A stretch of DNA of 47,720 bases from Elusimicrobiota bacterium (GTDB taxonomy: Bacteria > CG03 > SLGR01 > JAFGSA01). Positions 7,831 to 16,232 of the stretch are shown here, in pieces. The notes below the pieces were generated by a model that saw nothing but the letters and a program-made list of their open reading frames with translations, had not been told where the DNA came from and ran no database searches. How positions within the stretch are numbered: position 1 is the first letter of the stretch; the number at the start of each line of letters is the position of its first letter. Made by a program: the position numbers and the translations under genes. The DNA is taken from the NCBI GenBank assembly GCA_016934855.1, contig JAFGSA010000030.1, positions 1 through 47,720 on the forward strand, written 5' to 3'.

Positions 7831-7892
7831 AAATCCCGTGTAAGGTGTAATGTGTAAAGTGTAAAGTAAAACCCGCTTCTTCTTTTACACAT
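7827..7892 (-). other. Mini-ORF bridging mnhF Shine-Dalgarno-like site and mnhG
   Basis: An AAGGAG (7906-7911) is followed by an in-frame GTG (7901) and ATG (7892). The frame reads 21 codons from the ATG, through the heptamer array (the repeat encodes TLYTLHLT), and stops at TGA 7829-7827 sharing ATGA with mnhG. mnhG lacks its own ribosome-binding site, so reinitiation from this mini-ORF is a reasonable way to translate it. It may instead be a scar left when the array split an older mnhF/mnhG overlap. Confidence 0.4.
7837..7871 (-). repeat. TTACACN heptamer array between mnhF and mnhG
   Basis: In transcription sense: TTTTACT, TTACACT, TTACACA, TTACACC, TTACACG, all in one 7-bp register, with the seventh base variable. 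Same motif as the end of the array before hypE. Confidence 0.8.
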
Positions 7893-7920
7893 GCTGAACA
7901 CCGATCTCCTTTTTAAATCA

Positions 7921-8178
7921 TTATTCATCGAAACTCTTCGCTTCCAGGTATTTCGCTATCGCTATGCTCCCCATGAAGCTCAGGAGAGTCCAGGAAATAG
8001 CCACGTTCATGTAAAAATCCGAATTGCTGACAAGCGTGAAAAGCGCGCTGAAGCCGACTACGACCGTACCCAGGAGGTCTATGGCGACTGCCCGGTCGGG
8101 CGGCGTGGGACCTCTTCCTATCCTGTATATGCACAGGAAACAGCAGATGAGCAGTACCCAGAAATATACTTGTATCAT
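7921..8178 (-). CDS. mnhF: MnhF/MrpF-type antiporter subunit
   Basis: 85 residues, three membrane helices. It has the IGRGPTPPDRAVAIDLLGT loop characteristic of MrpF (RxGPTxxDRxxAxD). The start codon overlaps the mnhE stop by one base (TAATG). Small structural subunit of the Mrp module. Confidence 0.92.
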   Translation of the reverse strand: MIQVYFWVLLICCFLCIYRIGRGPTPPDRAVAIDLLGTVVVGFSALFTLVSNSDFYMNVAISWTLLSFMGSIAIAKYLEAKSFDE

Positions 8179-8669
8179 TATTCGAATATCCTCTTTAATA
8201 TCCTCTCGAATCCGCCGGCTATCATCTCCGTCGCCTGCGCCTGTGAAACATCCCTCACGTTTATCCAGTGCACGTATATGCTGTCCCCCACTATGTCCAC
8301 CGAAAGCGTTCCGGGAGTGAGCGTAATCGAGTTGCAGAGGAGCGCCCTGGCAAGCCTGCTCTGCAGTTTCGTCTTTATTTTAACGATGCCAGGCCTTATA
8401 GGCATGTCGGGATGCAGTACCCTGTACAGCACGTCCAGGTTCGCCACTATCATCCTGTACACGAGGACCGGTATGTACACTATAGCCCACCAGTACCTTT
8501 TAAACTCTGTTATCTTCTTTGATTCCTGCTGCCCCTTGCCTATGAAAAGGACCACCAGTATCGATACGATCACGCCTGTGACCAGGTCCTGCACTTTAAG
8601 CGGCGAAAAAGGCCAGGTCATGAAGAGCCATATTATGAACATCGATATAAATAGAAACAGTTTTCTCAT
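8178..8669 (-). CDS. mnhE: MnhE/MrpE-type antiporter subunit
   Basis: 163 residues. Two N-terminal hydrophobic helices, then a cytoplasmic domain with LTPGTLSVDIVGDSIYVHWINV, the conserved MrpE signature. Start one base after the mnhD stop, stop overlapping mnhF, consistent with translation as a block. Confidence 0.93.
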   Translation of the reverse strand: MRKLFLFISMFIIWLFMTWPFSPLKVQDLVTGVIVSILVVLFIGKGQQESKKITEFKRYWWAIVYIPVLVYRMIVANLDVLYRVLHPDMPIRPGIVKIKTKLQSRLARALLCNSITLTPGTLSVDIVGDSIYVHWINVRDVSQAQATEMIAGGFERILKRIFE

Positions 8670-8670
8670 T

Positions 8671-10161
8671 TTAGTTCCCCAGCACCAGTTTCAGGTACTG
8701 CGCCTGGTCCAGTATGATACCCGCCGCCGGCACGAATATCAGATCGTAAAGCCCGGGAAGCATCAGTCCGCCCATGGCCAGGCATAATAGGGCCAGCGTT
8801 ATCATCGAGACCTGCATCATGAACGGTGCTTCCTTAACGTTTCTGAGGCTGTCCTTTACCTTGCCCAGGAAACCGTACCTCTGCACTTTCAAGAACGATG
8901 CGAGCGTCAGTATGCTGCCCAGCACAGCCCAGAAAGCAAGCCACGGGTGCGACGATTTTATGCACGCCATTATTATTATCAGCTTGCTCCAGAAACCGTT
9001 AAAAGGCGGTATCCCGGCTATCGACATCGAAGCTATCATGGAAGTCGCGCCGGTAACCGGCATCTTCTTCCCCAGTCCGCCCATCTCCTTCAGGTCCCTG
9101 GTGCCCGTCCGGTAATAAACGGCGCCCGAGTTAAGAAACAGCAGGGACTTGAAAACGGAATGATTGAGCAGATGGTATATCCCGCCTATCACTCCCAGCG
9201 GCGTACCCAGCCCAAACCCCAGGGCTATGTAACCCATCTGGCTGACCGAATGGTACGCGAGGAGCCTCTTGAAATCCCACTGTCCCAGCGCCAGCAGCAC
9301 CCCCAGCATCATCGACAGGATCCCCAGCACCCTCAGCACTTCGGGGACCTGGCCGGTGTTCATTCCGAAAACGACATAACAGATCCTTATCAGCGAATAC
9401 ATGCCGACTGTTTTTATGACCACGCTGCTGAGCATCGCCGATATCGGCGCGGGCGCGGACGGGTGAGCGTCGGGAAGCCACGCGTGAAACGGTATCAGCG
9501 CCGATTTTATCGAGAACCCTATTATAAAAAGACCCAGGGCCACGTATACTCCCACGGGCGCTTCCATGCTGCCGAGCGCTTTTGCCACCGATACCATGTT
9601 CAGGTTGAACGTGAACCCGTAGATAAAAGCCACTCCGAGGAGCATGAACGCCGTCGCCACGCTGGACAGGACCATGTACTTGAACGTCGCCTCTATCTCC
9701 TCCCTCATCGTTCCGAAACCGACGAGCGCGTACGATGCCACAGATGCTATCTCGAGGAACACGTACAGGTTGAATATATCCCCGGTCAGGACGAGCCCGT
9801 TCATTCCCGCTACCATCAGGAAGAACAGCGAATAGTATTTTTCCCTGCCGTTGTAACCGCTCATATAATCGAACGAGAACAGGATGCATATGAAAGATAT
9901 CAGGTTCGTTATCAGCAGTATAGGGCCGCTGAACGGGTCCAGCACGAGCACTATGCCTTCCGGGAGCTTCCATTTTCCCATGCTGTATACGCCGGCACTT
10001 CCTATCACCTTTATCGATATGACAAGAAGGACCAGGCCGGCCAGGCTCGCGAAGATATTGGTGGAGATGTTCTTTTTCTTCTCGTCCTTGATGAAATCGA
10101 ACAAGGATACCACGAAGGCCCCGGCAAGGGGGATTGTCACGAATAAGGGCAGTATGTTCAT
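8671..10161 (-). CDS. mnhD: MnhD/NuoN-type proton-translocating antiporter subunit
   Basis: 496 residues with about 14 membrane helices. Conserved features include the helix-5 glutamate in FLEIASVASYALVGFG, the lysine in FSIKSALIPFHAWLPDAHPSAPAPISA, and RLLAYHSVSQMGYIALGFG. These belong to the ND2/4/5 proton-channel fold shared by complex I, Mrp and membrane-bound hydrogenases. The start overlaps the mnhC stop (ATGA). Second of two large channel subunits in the train. Confidence 0.94.
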   Translation of the reverse strand: MNILPLFVTIPLAGAFVVSLFDFIKDEKKKNISTNIFASLAGLVLLVISIKVIGSAGVYSMGKWKLPEGIVLVLDPFSGPILLITNLISFICILFSFDYMSGYNGREKYYSLFFLMVAGMNGLVLTGDIFNLYVFLEIASVASYALVGFGTMREEIEATFKYMVLSSVATAFMLLGVAFIYGFTFNLNMVSVAKALGSMEAPVGVYVALGLFIIGFSIKSALIPFHAWLPDAHPSAPAPISAMLSSVVIKTVGMYSLIRICYVVFGMNTGQVPEVLRVLGILSMMLGVLLALGQWDFKRLLAYHSVSQMGYIALGFGLGTPLGVIGGIYHLLNHSVFKSLLFLNSGAVYYRTGTRDLKEMGGLGKKMPVTGATSMIASMSIAGIPPFNGFWSKLIIIMACIKSSHPWLAFWAVLGSILTLASFLKVQRYGFLGKVKDSLRNVKEAPFMMQVSMITLALLCLAMGGLMLPGLYDLIFVPAAGIILDQAQYLKLVLGN

Positions 10162-10517
10162 TCCTTAAGGTCCTTTATCTCAGATATATCGAAAGTCCCG
10201 AACCTCTCGTATAGCCTTATCGCTATGGCGACCATGAGTGCTATCATCGACAGCCCTATGACTATCGACGTCAGTACCATCGCCTGGGTGAGAGGGTCGA
10301 CCGAACTTGCCGCGAAACCGGCCGCGTCCATCCCGGGCTGGACTATGGGAGCTATCCCGTCTTTCCTGTACCCTATCATCAGTATGAACAGGTTCAGCGC
10401 GTTCTCCATGATGAGTATGGACAGGATTATCTTTACAACGTTCTTTTTTGTCACTATCCCGTAGATCCCTACGGAGAAGAGTATCATGCACAGGGTATAG
10501 ATAATCGGTACGTTCAT
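10158..10517 (-). CDS. mnhC: MnhC/NuoK-type antiporter subunit
   Basis: 119 residues from the ATG at 10517, which overlaps the mnhB stop; the open frame extends further but only into mnhB. Three helices, with KIILSILIMENALNLFIL matching the MrpC/NuoK helix that carries the conserved glutamate, and DPLTQAMVLTSIVIGLSM, the family's C-terminal signature. Confidence 0.93.
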   Translation of the reverse strand: MNVPIIYTLCMILFSVGIYGIVTKKNVVKIILSILIMENALNLFILMIGYRKDGIAPIVQPGMDAAGFAASSVDPLTQAMVLTSIVIGLSMIALMVAIAIRLYERFGTFDISEIKDLKE

Positions 10518-10951
10518 TTTTCCCTCCTGAAGACCGCCAGGACCGTGAAGACCAGGAATATGGACGCGCCCACTTTTATACATATCGCGATATTTTCCAG
10601 CGGTATTATGCCTCCCGAAAGCAGGTGGAAAGCCTTCCCGCCCTTCATGAAATTGTAAAGGAACCTCCCCCCGAAATGTATTCCCAGCGTGCCGATGAAC
10701 AGGAAACCTATGGCGCCTGCGGAATCAAGTATATGGTTTACCTTGAAAGGCAGTTTCGCCAGTTCCTCGTCTCCGCCGTATGCCAGGTAATATAATATGA
10801 AGAGGAACGCGAGTATGAGACCGCCGGCGAAACCGCCGCCGGGAGTCAGATGCCCGTAGAACGTTATGTTTATCCCGAAGACCATTATCGAAGCCGCCAC
10901 CAGCGAGGTGATGGCCTTTACGATCTCCGACATGCCTTTTTCGTTATTCAT
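10514..10951 (-). CDS. mnhB: MnhB/MrpB-type antiporter subunit
   Basis: 145 residues, four helices. GHLTPGGGFAGGLILA (residues 33-48) is the diagnostic MrpB motif. The start overlaps the end of the MnhA C-terminal-like gene by 8 bp, as is common in Mrp operons. Confidence 0.93.
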   Translation of the reverse strand: MNNEKGMSEIVKAITSLVAASIMVFGINITFYGHLTPGGGFAGGLILAFLFILYYLAYGGDEELAKLPFKVNHILDSAGAIGFLFIGTLGIHFGGRFLYNFMKGGKAFHLLSGGIIPLENIAICIKVGASIFLVFTVLAVFRREK

Positions 10952-11474
10952 TGGTCTTCTTCTTCCTCAGTATCGCTATCGCGCCTATTATAGCCGTAAA
11001 AAGAACCGTCGCCTCTCCCAGCGTGTCGTACGCCCGGTAATCCAGGAGTACCCCGGTGACTATATTCGCCGATCCCGTCTGGGCCAGCCCGTTCTCTATG
11101 TAGTACTTTGCCGGAACGCTTTCTGCCGATGCGTTAACGAGGGCCGTACCGAATTCCGGGAGCGTCTGTATTCCCATAAGGAGTATTCCGAGCAGGACCG
11201 TCACCAGCGCCATGCCGAATATCATCCCGAAAAATTCCCTTTTGCATTTCACCTCCGTAACGTCCCTGTTTATCGTGGCCCTTATGAGTATTATAAGCAT
11301 CACGACTTCTACCAGTATCTGGACGAACGCGACATCCGGAGCGCTCAGGAAAAGCATGATTATCGCAAGACTGAAACCTACGCCTCCGAGCGATATTATC
11401 GAAGACAGGAGGTTCTTCGACTCGATCGCGATGATCGCGGCCACTATGCATAAAATAAGCAGTAACTCTATCAT
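10944..11474 (-). CDS. MbhD-MbhE fusion (MnhA C-terminal-like, DUF4040 plus MbhE domain)
   Basis: 176 residues from the ATG at 11474, overlapping the stop of the upstream antiporter gene (ATGA). Residues 1-75 are a DUF4040/MbhD-like domain (ESKNLLSSIISLGGVGFSLA, APDVAFVQILVEVV). Residues 85-170 are MbhE-like (NIVTGVLLDYRAYDTLGEAT). In canonical MnhA these domains are the C-terminal end of a single very large subunit; here they are a separate gene, as in archaeal Mbh, but the two parts are fused. Confidence 0.9.
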   Translation of the reverse strand: MIELLLILCIVAAIIAIESKNLLSSIISLGGVGFSLAIIMLFLSAPDVAFVQILVEVVMLIILIRATINRDVTEVKCKREFFGMIFGMALVTVLLGILLMGIQTLPEFGTALVNASAESVPAKYYIENGLAQTGSANIVTGVLLDYRAYDTLGEATVLFTAIIGAIAILRKKKTNE

Positions 11475-13246
11475 TTCAGGAAAACGTAAAATACTATGAC
11501 ACTGCCCACCATGACCCAAAGTATATATGTAGACAGTATGCCGTTATGAAGCCATCTGAGCAGCTTTATCCAGTAAAAAACAAAACCTTTGAGTATTTCA
11601 TACATATCGAAATACCCTTTCCCGGCCCATGAATACACTTTTTTGAAAAACCCGAGGTTCTCTATCGTTGTGTAGAATTCGACACCGGATACTCTCATGG
11701 CCGGGGTGACTTTTTCACCGCCTATATAAGTCTCGGAATACCTGAACCCGGATACTCTGCAGAGCGCGTAAACAAGCACTCCCACACCCACTCCTATGAG
11801 CAGGAACGAGGCCGCTATCTGCGGGAACCATAACCCGTTCATGTGTATGGGTCCCAGCACCTGTTCCAGGAGCGGGTACACCGTATAATGGGGAAATATT
11901 CCTATTAATATGCACATGGCGGGAAGTATCACCAGCGCGGGCACCTCGAAAAGAACGTTCTCCGATTTCGCAGTGCCGCCTTTTGAGGACTGGCCTAGGA
12001 ATGCCGCGTGCACTATCTTGATAAAAGACGCAAGCGTGAGCGCCGACCCGAAAACCGCCGAGACAAGCCATATGACCCACAGCGGGTTGCCGGTAATGCT
12101 CGTCTTTATTATCCCCTGGTATATCATCCATTTCGATACGAAACCGTTGAGCGGCGGTACGCCCGATATAGCCATCGCGCAGATGGTGAAGCTTGCGAAC
12201 GTTATAGGGAATTTCTTGAAAAGACCGCCCAGGTCTTCGAGCCTGGAAGTCCCGGTTCTGCTCTCTATGACGCCCGAGCACAGGAAAAGGCCCTGCTTGT
12301 ATATGGCGTTATTGATCATGTGCATGAGCCCGCCGGCTATCCCTACCACGGTTCCCGTACCCAGCCCCATCACCATATAGCCCACCTGGGAGACCGCGTG
12401 ATACCCCAGGAGCCTTCTGAGGTTATGCTGGGCGAGCGCCATGAAGACCGCCGCGATCACCGTGACGGCGCCTACCAGCATCATTATAAGGTTACCTCCG
12501 GCCGTAATGACAAACCAGTCCATCACTATCCTTTTAAGCAGGTATATACCCAAAAGTTTGTCTATCGAGGCCGGCAGTATGGCAACCACGGGTATGGGAG
12601 CGAGTTTTGAAGTATCCGGTATCCAGGTATGGAACGGCATGGCTCCCGCTTTCGTGAACGCAGCGATCGCGAGTGCCGTAAAGATCATCCAGCTCGCGCC
12701 GCTGGCCAGTCCTATCTTAACCGAACCGAGCGAGCTTCCGTGGCCGGCAAGGACGAGTCCGGCAAGACCCATTATCATCAGCGCGTCGCTCCCGCCTACA
12801 AGAAGGAACGTCTTCTTGCCTATTTCTTCGTTCCCGGCGTTCCATATCATCAGCGCCAGCACGAGTCCTGTCACTCCCCAGGAAACCAGCATCACTATAT
12901 AATGGTCGGCGAGGAACACGCCGGCCGAAGCCGACAGAAGCCAACAGTAAAGGAACCAGAAAAAGCCGGAGCCTTCTTTCGTATGCCCTATCGTGTAGAG
13001 CGCGACCAGGAACCCGAAGAGCCCCGTCAGCATCACGAGGGCCGCTGACAGAATGTCGCCTTTCAGCGCAAGCGTGTTCATGACGCTGAAGCTGTAAGAC
13101 GGATATACCTTCATGCCGCCGACCAGTACCGCGGCCGAAGATATCAGCGCGAAAATCCCGTTGAACCTGAAGAACCTGCCGGGAACAAAGAGAGCCAGGA
13201 AGCCCAGGACCAGGGGTATATATATGGTGAGCTTCAGTATCTCCAC
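11471..13246 (-). CDS. NuoL/HyfB/MnhA-N-type antiporter subunit of the hydrogenase
   Basis: 591 residues from a GTG at 13246 that overlaps the large-subunit TAG stop (TAGTG). A longer reading to 13297 would lie in the hydrogenase gene. About 14-16 helices, with the conserved lysine in AFTKAGAMPFHTWIPD and LRRLLGYHAVSQVGYMVMGLG of the ND5-type channel family. A C-terminal extension (residues about 500-591) ends in a last membrane helix, as in HyfB/NuoL-type proteins. Expected to move H+ or Na+ as the hydrogenase turns over. Confidence 0.9.
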   Translation of the reverse strand: MEILKLTIYIPLVLGFLALFVPGRFFRFNGIFALISSAAVLVGGMKVYPSYSFSVMNTLALKGDILSAALVMLTGLFGFLVALYTIGHTKEGSGFFWFLYCWLLSASAGVFLADHYIVMLVSWGVTGLVLALMIWNAGNEEIGKKTFLLVGGSDALMIMGLAGLVLAGHGSSLGSVKIGLASGASWMIFTALAIAAFTKAGAMPFHTWIPDTSKLAPIPVVAILPASIDKLLGIYLLKRIVMDWFVITAGGNLIMMLVGAVTVIAAVFMALAQHNLRRLLGYHAVSQVGYMVMGLGTGTVVGIAGGLMHMINNAIYKQGLFLCSGVIESRTGTSRLEDLGGLFKKFPITFASFTICAMAISGVPPLNGFVSKWMIYQGIIKTSITGNPLWVIWLVSAVFGSALTLASFIKIVHAAFLGQSSKGGTAKSENVLFEVPALVILPAMCILIGIFPHYTVYPLLEQVLGPIHMNGLWFPQIAASFLLIGVGVGVLVYALCRVSGFRYSETYIGGEKVTPAMRVSGVEFYTTIENLGFFKKVYSWAGKGYFDMYEILKGFVFYWIKLLRWLHNGILSTYILWVMVGSVIVFYVFLK

Positions 13247-14448
13247 TATTTTCCGCCTTTCATCTTCCTGTGAAGTTCGTAAGTTTTTTCCTGGCACATC
13301 CTTATCAGGTCCCTGGACGTATAGACTTTCGAATCGGTGTCAACAGCCTGCATCCTCTCGGTGCAGCAGTAACAGGGATCCACCGCCGCCAGAGTCAGCG
13401 CGGCATCCGGTATCGTGCCTCCCACTACCGCGACCTCGTTCGAGAACACGTTCATAAACGAAGGGGCTCTCACCTTGTGCCTGTAAGGTACGCTGCCGCC
13501 GCGGGAGCGGACGTAATGGAATACTTCCCCGCGCGGAGCTTCGTGCCTTCCTATGCCCTCGCCCTCGGGTATCTCCTTTATCTCGGTTTCTATCTCGCCT
13601 TTTACTTCTTTCAGCCTGTCGACGCACTGATTTATTATCTTGACCGATTCTTTCATCTCGTCTATTCTGACCATGGTCTTTGCGTAGACGTCGCCTTCTT
13701 CCCTTACGACTACGTTCCAGTCCACCAGCCCGTAAGCCGCGTAAGGATCGTCTTTCCTCACGTCTATCTCTATGCCGGACGCCCTGGCAGTCGGACCGAC
13801 CACGCAGTATGCGCGCGCGTCCTTCTTGGTGAGCGTGCCGGCTATCCTGAGCCTTGCTTTTATGACAGGATCGTCCTGTATGGCGTTGTACAGCATGTCC
13901 AGTTTCGGTACGAGGTCGCCCATGTCTTTCCTGATGAGGTCTCCCTGGTCGTCGCTTATATCCCTGCGGACACCGCCTATCTTCATCATCGCGTAATGGT
14001 TCCTGTTTCCGAAGACCCTCTCGCAGAGTTCCAGGAGCGGCTCCCTGTATTTCCAGCACCACATCCACACGGTATTGTAGCCTATGAAATGCCCCGCAAG
14101 CCCCAGCCACAGGAGGTGCGAATGTATTCTCTCTATCTCTCCTACTACCGTTCTTATATATTTTGCCCTTTCGGGTATCCTGATGGCTGCCAGGTCTTCG
14201 ACCGCGTTGACATAGGCAAACGGATGCGAAGTGGAGCAGATACCGCATATCCTCTCGACCAGGAACGTGGCCTGGTCGAAGCTCTTGCTCTCGGACAGTT
14301 TCTCTATTCCCCTGTGGTTATAGCCTATTTCTATCTCTATCCCCACCACCTTCTCGCCGTCTATCTTCAGCCTGAAGAACTCGGGCTCTTCCTGGAGCGG
14401 GTGGTACGGGCCGATAGGTATTTCCGTTATCTTTTTATTTTCAGACAT
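13246..14448 (-). CDS. Group 4 [NiFe] hydrogenase large (catalytic) subunit
   Basis: 400 residues. The four nickel ligands are present: RICGIC (C68, C71) and DPCYCC (C359, C362) followed by TER. That distinguishes it from the complex I homologue NuoD, which has lost these cysteines. A 35-residue tail follows R365, the normal cleavage point for HycI-type proteases, so the gene encodes a precursor that the hycI-like product can process. Length and motifs fit the Ech/Mbh/Hyc group 4. The start overlaps the preceding NuoC-like gene by 8 bp. Confidence 0.96.
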   Translation of the reverse strand: MSENKKITEIPIGPYHPLQEEPEFFRLKIDGEKVVGIEIEIGYNHRGIEKLSESKSFDQATFLVERICGICSTSHPFAYVNAVEDLAAIRIPERAKYIRTVVGEIERIHSHLLWLGLAGHFIGYNTVWMWCWKYREPLLELCERVFGNRNHYAMMKIGGVRRDISDDQGDLIRKDMGDLVPKLDMLYNAIQDDPVIKARLRIAGTLTKKDARAYCVVGPTARASGIEIDVRKDDPYAAYGLVDWNVVVREEGDVYAKTMVRIDEMKESVKIINQCVDRLKEVKGEIETEIKEIPEGEGIGRHEAPRGEVFHYVRSRGGSVPYRHKVRAPSFMNVFSNEVAVVGGTIPDAALTLAAVDPCYCCTERMQAVDTDSKVYTSRDLIRMCQEKTYELHRKMKGGK

Positions 14449-14866
14449 CTTTCCTCAACGGGTATTTTTTACCCTTGTAATCCGGAGAAAGAAGCAGGTT
14501 CCTCAGGTCATTGTTACCCCTGAAACCTATGCCCAGGAGCTCGTGCATCTCCCTCTCTATCCATTTTGCCCCCGTTATTATATCGGAAATAGTATCTATT
14601 TCCGGATTCTTCTTATCCAGCTTTACCTTAAGAGTTATAAACGTGCCTTCCTTATCGAACGAAAAATGATAGAGTATCTCCATGCAGTCAACCTCGTCTA
14701 TGCCGCTGGCAATGGAGAACCTGAATTTGAGGTCGTTGAAAAGGAACTCCGACGCCTCCCTTATATATGCGGGAGGTATCTCTATGTATATGCGCCTTTC
14801 GTTGACTACCTTCACGTCTTTGACGTTGCTGCCGAAATTCTTTTTAATAAGGTCTATTATTTCCAT
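14441..14866 (-). CDS. NuoC/EchD-like 30-kDa subunit
   Basis: 141 residues. GAKWIEREMHELLGIGFRGNNDLRNLLL near residues 99-126 is the respiratory-chain 30-kDa signature, and YKGKKYPLRKDV the usual end. In group 4 hydrogenases this domain is either separate (Ech, Mbh) or fused to the large subunit (HycE); here it is separate. Gap of 2 nt after the small-subunit gene. Confidence 0.92.
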   Translation of the reverse strand: MEIIDLIKKNFGSNVKDVKVVNERRIYIEIPPAYIREASEFLFNDLKFRFSIASGIDEVDCMEILYHFSFDKEGTFITLKVKLDKKNPEIDTISDIITGAKWIEREMHELLGIGFRGNNDLRNLLLSPDYKGKKYPLRKDV

Positions 14867-14868
14867 GA

Positions 14869-15330
14869 TTACAGTTTCTTTATCCCTTTTACTTTCTTTT
14901 TGCCGGGTTTCGAAGTATCATTCCTGACTTTCTCTATGAGCTTTACCACTGCCGAGAGCAGCGCTTCGGGTTTCGGCGGGCAGCCGGGGACGTAGGCGTC
15001 TATCGGTATATGCTTGTCCGGCGGACCGACCACGTTATAGGAACCCCTGAATATACCGAGGTCCAGCGCGCACGTTCCTACCGCTATAACGAAGAACGGT
15101 TTGGGCGCCTGCTGGTATATGGACATGAGCCTCGGAAGATCCTTGGAATTAACCACGCCCGTCAGCAGCATGCAGTCGGCGTGGCGTATACTGCCGACAA
15201 GTTTTATCCCGAACCTCTCCGCATCATACTTCGGCGTGAGCGCATCGAGTATCTCTATATCGCAGTTATTGCACGGCGCGGCGGCGAAGTGATAAACCCA
15301 TATGGATCTTGTGAGTATCCTGCTCATCAC
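14869..15330 (-). CDS. Group 4 [NiFe] hydrogenase small subunit (NuoB-like)
   Basis: 153 residues. Cys ligands for the proximal [4Fe-4S] cluster: PCNNCD (C20, C23), GTCALD and PGCPPKP. The short form without medial and distal cluster domains is typical of group 4. It passes electrons from the ferredoxin subunits to the NiFe site. The start overlaps the stop of the membrane anchor gene. Confidence 0.95.
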   Translation of the reverse strand: MMSRILTRSIWVYHFAAAPCNNCDIEILDALTPKYDAERFGIKLVGSIRHADCMLLTGVVNSKDLPRLMSIYQQAPKPFFVIAVGTCALDLGIFRGSYNVVGPPDKHIPIDAYVPGCPPKPEALLSAVVKLIEKVRNDTSKPGKKKVKGIKKL

Positions 15331-16232
15331 AGTCCCATCATCGCCAGCACGACGCTCAGGGCGGCCAGCAGCGTAACGGGCCCCCAGAAAAGGCGGAGCG
15401 TCTGGTTGATCCTCAGCCGCGGATTCGTGTTCTTTATAAGTATCACGACAACCACCAGCAATATATATTTAAGTATTCCTATATATGATCCTATGCCGCC
15501 CATGAAAAGTATAACGGCCAGGTACGGCAGAAGCGCCATCAATATCCACCTCGATGCTACGAAAAATCCCAGCGGCGGGCCCGAGTACTCGATCATGGTG
15601 CCGCCCATTATCTCCTGTTCCGCTTCGGGTATATCGAAGGGGATCTGTGCCATCTTCGACTGGAAACACAATAGTGTAACGAAAAACGCCAGAAAACCCG
15701 ACAGGGAACCTATCAGGACGCCGTTATTCTGCTGATACTGAATTATGCCCGCAATATCTATCAGGCCGCCCGTCTTAATGAGTATCGTGCAGACGGACAT
15801 TATAAACGGCAGCTCGTAAGAGAGAACCATCTTCATCTCTCTCGAAGCCCCCAGGGATGCCAGCGGGTTGGCAGAAGACGCACCTCCCATTATCACGGCA
15901 AAAGACGGCAGGAGCAAAAGGTATATTACGACAAAAAGGTCGCCTACGAAGCCCATACCGTTAAGATTTGTCTTGACGAGTATAAGCGATACGAGGACGA
16001 GCGCCGAAAAACTTATCACCGGGGACAGCAGAAACACCGTCACGGAGCCCCCTTTTGGTATCAGCGTCTCCTTTTTCATGAGCTTCAGGAAATCATAGAC
16101 CGGCTGCAATAGCGGCGGACCGACTCTCCACTGGAGCAGGGCGGTGACTTTCCTGTCAATCCACGATACTATGAACGCGACTATCATGGTGAATACGATC
16201 CCGGGGAATATGAAATAATCTACGAATATCAT
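15327..16232 (-). CDS. NuoH/HycD/EchB-like membrane anchor subunit
   Basis: 301 residues, eight predicted helices. IPFDIPEAEQEIMGGTMIEYSG is the ND1 family signature, and SWIDRKVTALLQWRVGPPLLQPVYDFLKLMKKE the first cytoplasmic loop. It anchors the peripheral hydrogenase arm to the ion-pumping arm. ATGA overlaps with the preceding and following genes. Confidence 0.95.
   Translation of the reverse strand: MIFVDYFIFPGIVFTMIVAFIVSWIDRKVTALLQWRVGPPLLQPVYDFLKLMKKETLIPKGGSVTVFLLSPVISFSALVLVSLILVKTNLNGMGFVGDLFVVIYLLLLPSFAVIMGGASSANPLASLGASREMKMVLSYELPFIMSVCTILIKTGGLIDIAGIIQYQQNNGVLIGSLSGFLAFFVTLLCFQSKMAQIPFDIPEAEQEIMGGTMIEYSGPPLGFFVASRWILMALLPYLAVILFMGGIGSYIGILKYILLVVVVILIKNTNPRLRINQTLRLFWGPVTLLAALSVVLAMMGL

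Noticed and set aside
13246..14448. Complex I subunit NuoD instead of a hydrogenase
   Set aside because: All four nickel-binding cysteines and a cleavable C-terminal extension are present, and hyp and hycI genes are in the train.
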